Shown: one piece after another, positions 32,249 through 34,754 of the stretch
Position numbering within the stretch: the stretch's first letter is position 1
Layout of the letters: each line of letters begins with the position of its first letter
Translations under genes and position numbers: made by a program
Assembly (NCBI GenBank): GCA_052035915.1
Contig: JBPOHE010000101.1
Location: 1 to 34,754, forward strand
Length of the DNA stretch: 34,754 bases
Source: JBPOHE01 sp052035915
GTDB lineage: Bacteria > Pseudomonadota > Gammaproteobacteria > Chromatiales > Chromatiaceae
Reading direction: 5' to 3'
Notes under the pieces: model-generated
Database searches by the model: none
What the model saw: only the letters and a program-made list of their open reading frames with translations
Told to the model about the DNA's origin: nothing

Positions 32249-33003
32249 ATAATCTATCGGTATCGTACGCTCAGAAGGCTCCGCGCACCCTGGGCCGGGC
32301 TCGGGGGTTCGGCTTGGTGGAACTCATGATTTCCATCGTACTGGGGATGATCGTGATGCTCGCCATCGCCAGCTTGAATGCCCGAGTGCTGGCGTCGAGC
32401 AACGACATGGCGGCGATGACGCATCTGGATCAGAACCTGCGGCGGTCACTGCAACTGGTGGTGCGCGACCTCAGGCGCGCGGGCTTTTTCAATAACTCCG
32501 GGGTATGCGCCGCCTTGAGCCGGGTACCTACGGCCGATCGCGGCACGGACTGGAGCAGCCTGTGGAACGGTCGCAACTGCAGCGATGAGGCCACCTTCAA
32601 TAGCGTCACCCTCGCCGATGCGGTGGGTGGCACTACCGATGTCTTTCGCTGTGTGCTCTTCAGTTACGACCGGAACGGCGACAACAGCGTTGGTACCTCC
32701 AGCCCGGATGAGCGTTATGGCTATCGTTGGAACAGCAATGCCAGCAGTATCGAAATTCGCCAGCAGGGAGAGGATTGCAATGGCACTAACTGGGCCAGCC
32801 TGTTGGATACAGCCACGGTCGAGATTACCGATCTGCGTTTCATCCGCAATTTCCAGACAGTGAATCTGACCGGGGTGGGAGGAACCATTACCCTGCGCGA
32901 GATCGGAGTCGAGATGAGCGGTCGCTTGAAAGGGGATCCCAGTGTCACCCGGATCGTTCGCGAAACGGTAAAGCTCCGCAATGACAACGTCGCGGCACTC
33001 TAG
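32245..33003 (+). CDS. pilW: Type IV pilus assembly protein PilW
   Basis: The product has 252 residues. A 21-residue leader ends in RARG/FGLVELMIS with Glu at +5. The hydrophobic helix and the LDQNLRRSLQLVVRDLRRAG segment are typical of PilW. PilW is a minor pilin that helps to start pilus assembly at the inner membrane. The ATG overlaps the fimT stop (ATGA), so translation is coupled. Confidence 0.9.
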   Translation: MNNLSVSYAQKAPRTLGRARGFGLVELMISIVLGMIVMLAIASLNARVLASSNDMAAMTHLDQNLRRSLQLVVRDLRRAGFFNNSGVCAALSRVPTADRGTDWSSLWNGRNCSDEATFNSVTLADAVGGTTDVFRCVLFSYDRNGDNSVGTSSPDERYGYRWNSNASSIEIRQQGEDCNGTNWASLLDTATVEITDLRFIRNFQTVNLTGVGGTITLREIGVEMSGRLKGDPSVTRIVRETVKLRNDNVAAL

Positions 33004-33069
33004 ACCTCGCATGATGAATATGTATACCCATCCAGGCAGGCCGTCAGCCTCTTCATCGAGAAGCCAAAG

Positions 33070-34488
33070 ATGATACGAGAGATACACATTACCACTCAGC
33101 GTGGCACCGCGACCCTTATTATCGGGCTCATTCTGCTGGTGTTGCTGACGGGGGTCTCCTTATTCACGGCGCGGGTGGGGATCGACGAACAGAAAAATTC
33201 CGCCAATCAACGGCGCTATGTGGATTCCTTCGAGCGGGCCGAGCAAGGATTGGAAAAAGGCTTCGCCTTTATCACCAAGAATCGTCGTTATATGAACTCG
33301 ACCGGGAATAATGGTTGGTTCAATATCAACAATACCCTGTGGACGGAATGCACTTCTGGTGCCACGGCTTTGCCTTGTGGCAATGGCACTCTCAACCGTT
33401 TCGGTTCTGGCTGGGTCCACCGCGATTTCGCTCCCAGTTCGGGTTCCTCCGGCCCCGCCAAGGCCGGCGAGTACAATGTTTATCTCCTGGCCCAATGCGC
33501 CAATAACCCATGTAATCGCGTTCTGCTGGAGCCGGTGGCCGGCGAGGGGGACTTTATCGCTTATGTGATCGGACAGGGGTTGTCCGACACTCCGAATGAC
33601 CCTTTCCGTGGTCAAGCCGTTGTCATGCATCAGACCACCACCTATTCCCGGGCGAATCGTGGGCCGGATGTGCCCTTGATCGCCGAGGGGGCGGTCAATC
33701 TCTCGGGAAACATCACCGCCGTGCCCAACCCCAACGCCGGTGGGCCCGGGGTTCCGCTTTCGGTCTGGTCCGAGCATGATGTCGACACAATTCATTCGAG
33801 CCCCCAGACCTGCCAACTTGGTGACTATCTACAGAACGGTTCGCCGACGCCTTATAGCTATACCGTGAATGGGAACAGCATGACGATTCAGTTGTGCACC
33901 AACTGCGGCTGTCCGAACCCCAACAATCCGGCCCAAGGCGAGCTTCTGACTCAGGCCAATACGGAAGGGATAGATGTTCTGGACGTGGATGGGGGGCTGG
34001 GAGCCAATCCGGACTCCTCCTATTTCCCGCCGGATCTGCTGGCCTATGTCTTCGGTGTGCCGCGTGTCAACTGGATCGAGCTCTACAGTCAGGCCGAGGT
34101 GGTGAGCAGTTGTAGCAACTTGAACAGCAATTCCGCCGGTCTCTATTGGGTCACCGGCGGTTGTGCCATTGCCGCCAACACCCAGGTAGGCTCGCCGGAA
34201 GCCCCGGTCGCTATCGTCGTCGATGAAGGTGATCTGCGGATCAATGGTGGAGCCACCGTATTTGGTGTGGTGTTCTCCTTCGATAATCCAGACAAATCGG
34301 GTACGGGAGGGGATGTCCAGATCAACGGCGGCCCCATCGTTTATGGTTCCATCATCATCGATCACTCCGTGGATTTGAGTAATGGCGCCTTCACGGTGCG
34401 TTACGACGACAACGTGCTTTCCACCCTCAATCTGGATGTAAACAAATCTCTGGCTCGGGTAGCCGGTGGCTGGATGGATTTTTACTAA
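33070..34488 (+). CDS. pilX: Type IV pilus assembly protein PilX, long form
   Basis: The product has 472 residues, much longer than the ~200 of the pseudomonad PilX. The N-terminus QRGTATLIIGLILLVLLTGV is PilX-like and lacks Glu at +5, as in several PilX proteins. The C-terminal part is Gly/Asn-rich with cysteine pairs (for example TNCGCPNPNN) and beta-rich segments such as GDLRINGGATVFGVVFSF, so it may form an exposed adhesive domain. GAGAAG lies 6 bases before the ATG. Confidence 0.85.
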   Translation: MIREIHITTQRGTATLIIGLILLVLLTGVSLFTARVGIDEQKNSANQRRYVDSFERAEQGLEKGFAFITKNRRYMNSTGNNGWFNINNTLWTECTSGATALPCGNGTLNRFGSGWVHRDFAPSSGSSGPAKAGEYNVYLLAQCANNPCNRVLLEPVAGEGDFIAYVIGQGLSDTPNDPFRGQAVVMHQTTTYSRANRGPDVPLIAEGAVNLSGNITAVPNPNAGGPGVPLSVWSEHDVDTIHSSPQTCQLGDYLQNGSPTPYSYTVNGNSMTIQLCTNCGCPNPNNPAQGELLTQANTEGIDVLDVDGGLGANPDSSYFPPDLLAYVFGVPRVNWIELYSQAEVVSSCSNLNSNSAGLYWVTGGCAIAANTQVGSPEAPVAIVVDEGDLRINGGATVFGVVFSFDNPDKSGTGGDVQINGGPIVYGSIIIDHSVDLSNGAFTVRYDDNVLSTLNLDVNKSLARVAGGWMDFY

Positions 34489-34509
34489 GCGCCGTGGCCG
34501 GGTAAGCGA

Positions 34510-34754
34510 ATGAGAGTAAACAAGATGAAAGGCGACAGCAAACAAAGAGGAATCGGCCTGATAGAGGTATTGGTGGCGATCCTCGTGTTAGCGATCGGCT
34601 TGGTCGGTATCGCGGCGTTACAGGGTAATCTAAGTACAGGACAAAACATCCAAGGCCCACAGGAACGATTGGAGTTGTTCAGTGAGGTTCAAGACGATGT
34701 GGCGGAGAAAGTCGAGTCCGTAGCGGAACAGGGACTTGAGTGGCCGCTGGAGTG
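34510..34754 (+). CDS. PilV-like minor prepilin, 5' end only
   Basis: The frame is open to the right edge. The prepilin site is QRG/IGLIEVLVAILVLAIGLV with Glu at +5 and the AALQ segment typical of PilV. The start may be ATG 34510 or ATG 34525; neither has a strong ribosome site. PilV usually lies between fimT and pilW, so its place after pilX is unusual. Confidence 0.85.
   Translation, partial: MRVNKMKGDSKQRGIGLIEVLVAILVLAIGLVGIAALQGNLSTGQNIQGPQERLELFSEVQDDVAEKVESVAEQGLEWPLE

Overview
The window looks like chromosomal DNA of a GC-rich gammaproteobacterium, probably from the Chromatiales or a near relative. The best evidence is the conserved housekeeping block ispE - tRNA-Gln(UUG) - prs - rplY - pth. 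A TPR-protein gene that normally lies near it, type IV pilus minor-pilin genes, long hybrid histidine kinases and many intergenic palindromic repeats also fit. The genus cannot be fixed from this sequence alone.

Layout. 1-1454: the 5' part of a secreted-protein gene running off the left edge and interrupted in frame by 63-bp palindromic repeats, then a small AF1514-like protein. 1785-5766: a tight three-gene minus-strand operon (membrane-anchored pseudokinase, vWA protein with a YfaP/DUF2135-like insert, divergent adenylosuccinate-synthetase homologue). 5915-8301: a SWIM zinc-finger helical-repeat protein and a small cysteine-rich protein. 8401-19273: a signalling region with a periplasmic binding protein plus hybrid kinase, a second hybrid kinase with an HPt domain, and a response regulator with degenerate GGDEF and EAL domains. 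19422-22776: housekeeping block. 22829-26958: an apparent insertion with a broken small gene, a Schlafen-type AlbA_2/ATPase protein and a PHP-SMC-like ATPase, a likely defence module. It lies where many gammaproteobacteria carry lolB. 27053-28768: TPR protein. 29430-31182: divergent HPP membrane protein and DUF938 methyltransferase. 31694-34754: minor pilin operon (FimT/GspH, PilW, PilX and the start of a PilV-like gene).

Four repeat families stand out. (1) A 63-bp palindromic unit occurs three times in one reading frame of the first gene. (2) A ~116-bp element with CGGGCCTGG-type ends and two GTTCT/AGAAC dyads occurs four times plus one half copy, always beside the 3' end of a gene. (3) A ~106-122-bp element with AGGCGATT/AATCGCCT ends occurs twice, inverted, on either side of the second hybrid kinase gene. 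(4) Short REP-like palindromes are scattered in intergenic DNA.

Most likely new biology: the pseudokinase / vWA-YfaP / PurA-like operon, the in-frame repeat invasion of a secreted protein, and the two intergenic element families. The AlbA_2 + PHP-ATPase pair is a plausible defence system of a broadly known kind. All calls come from reading translations and motifs; no database search was run.
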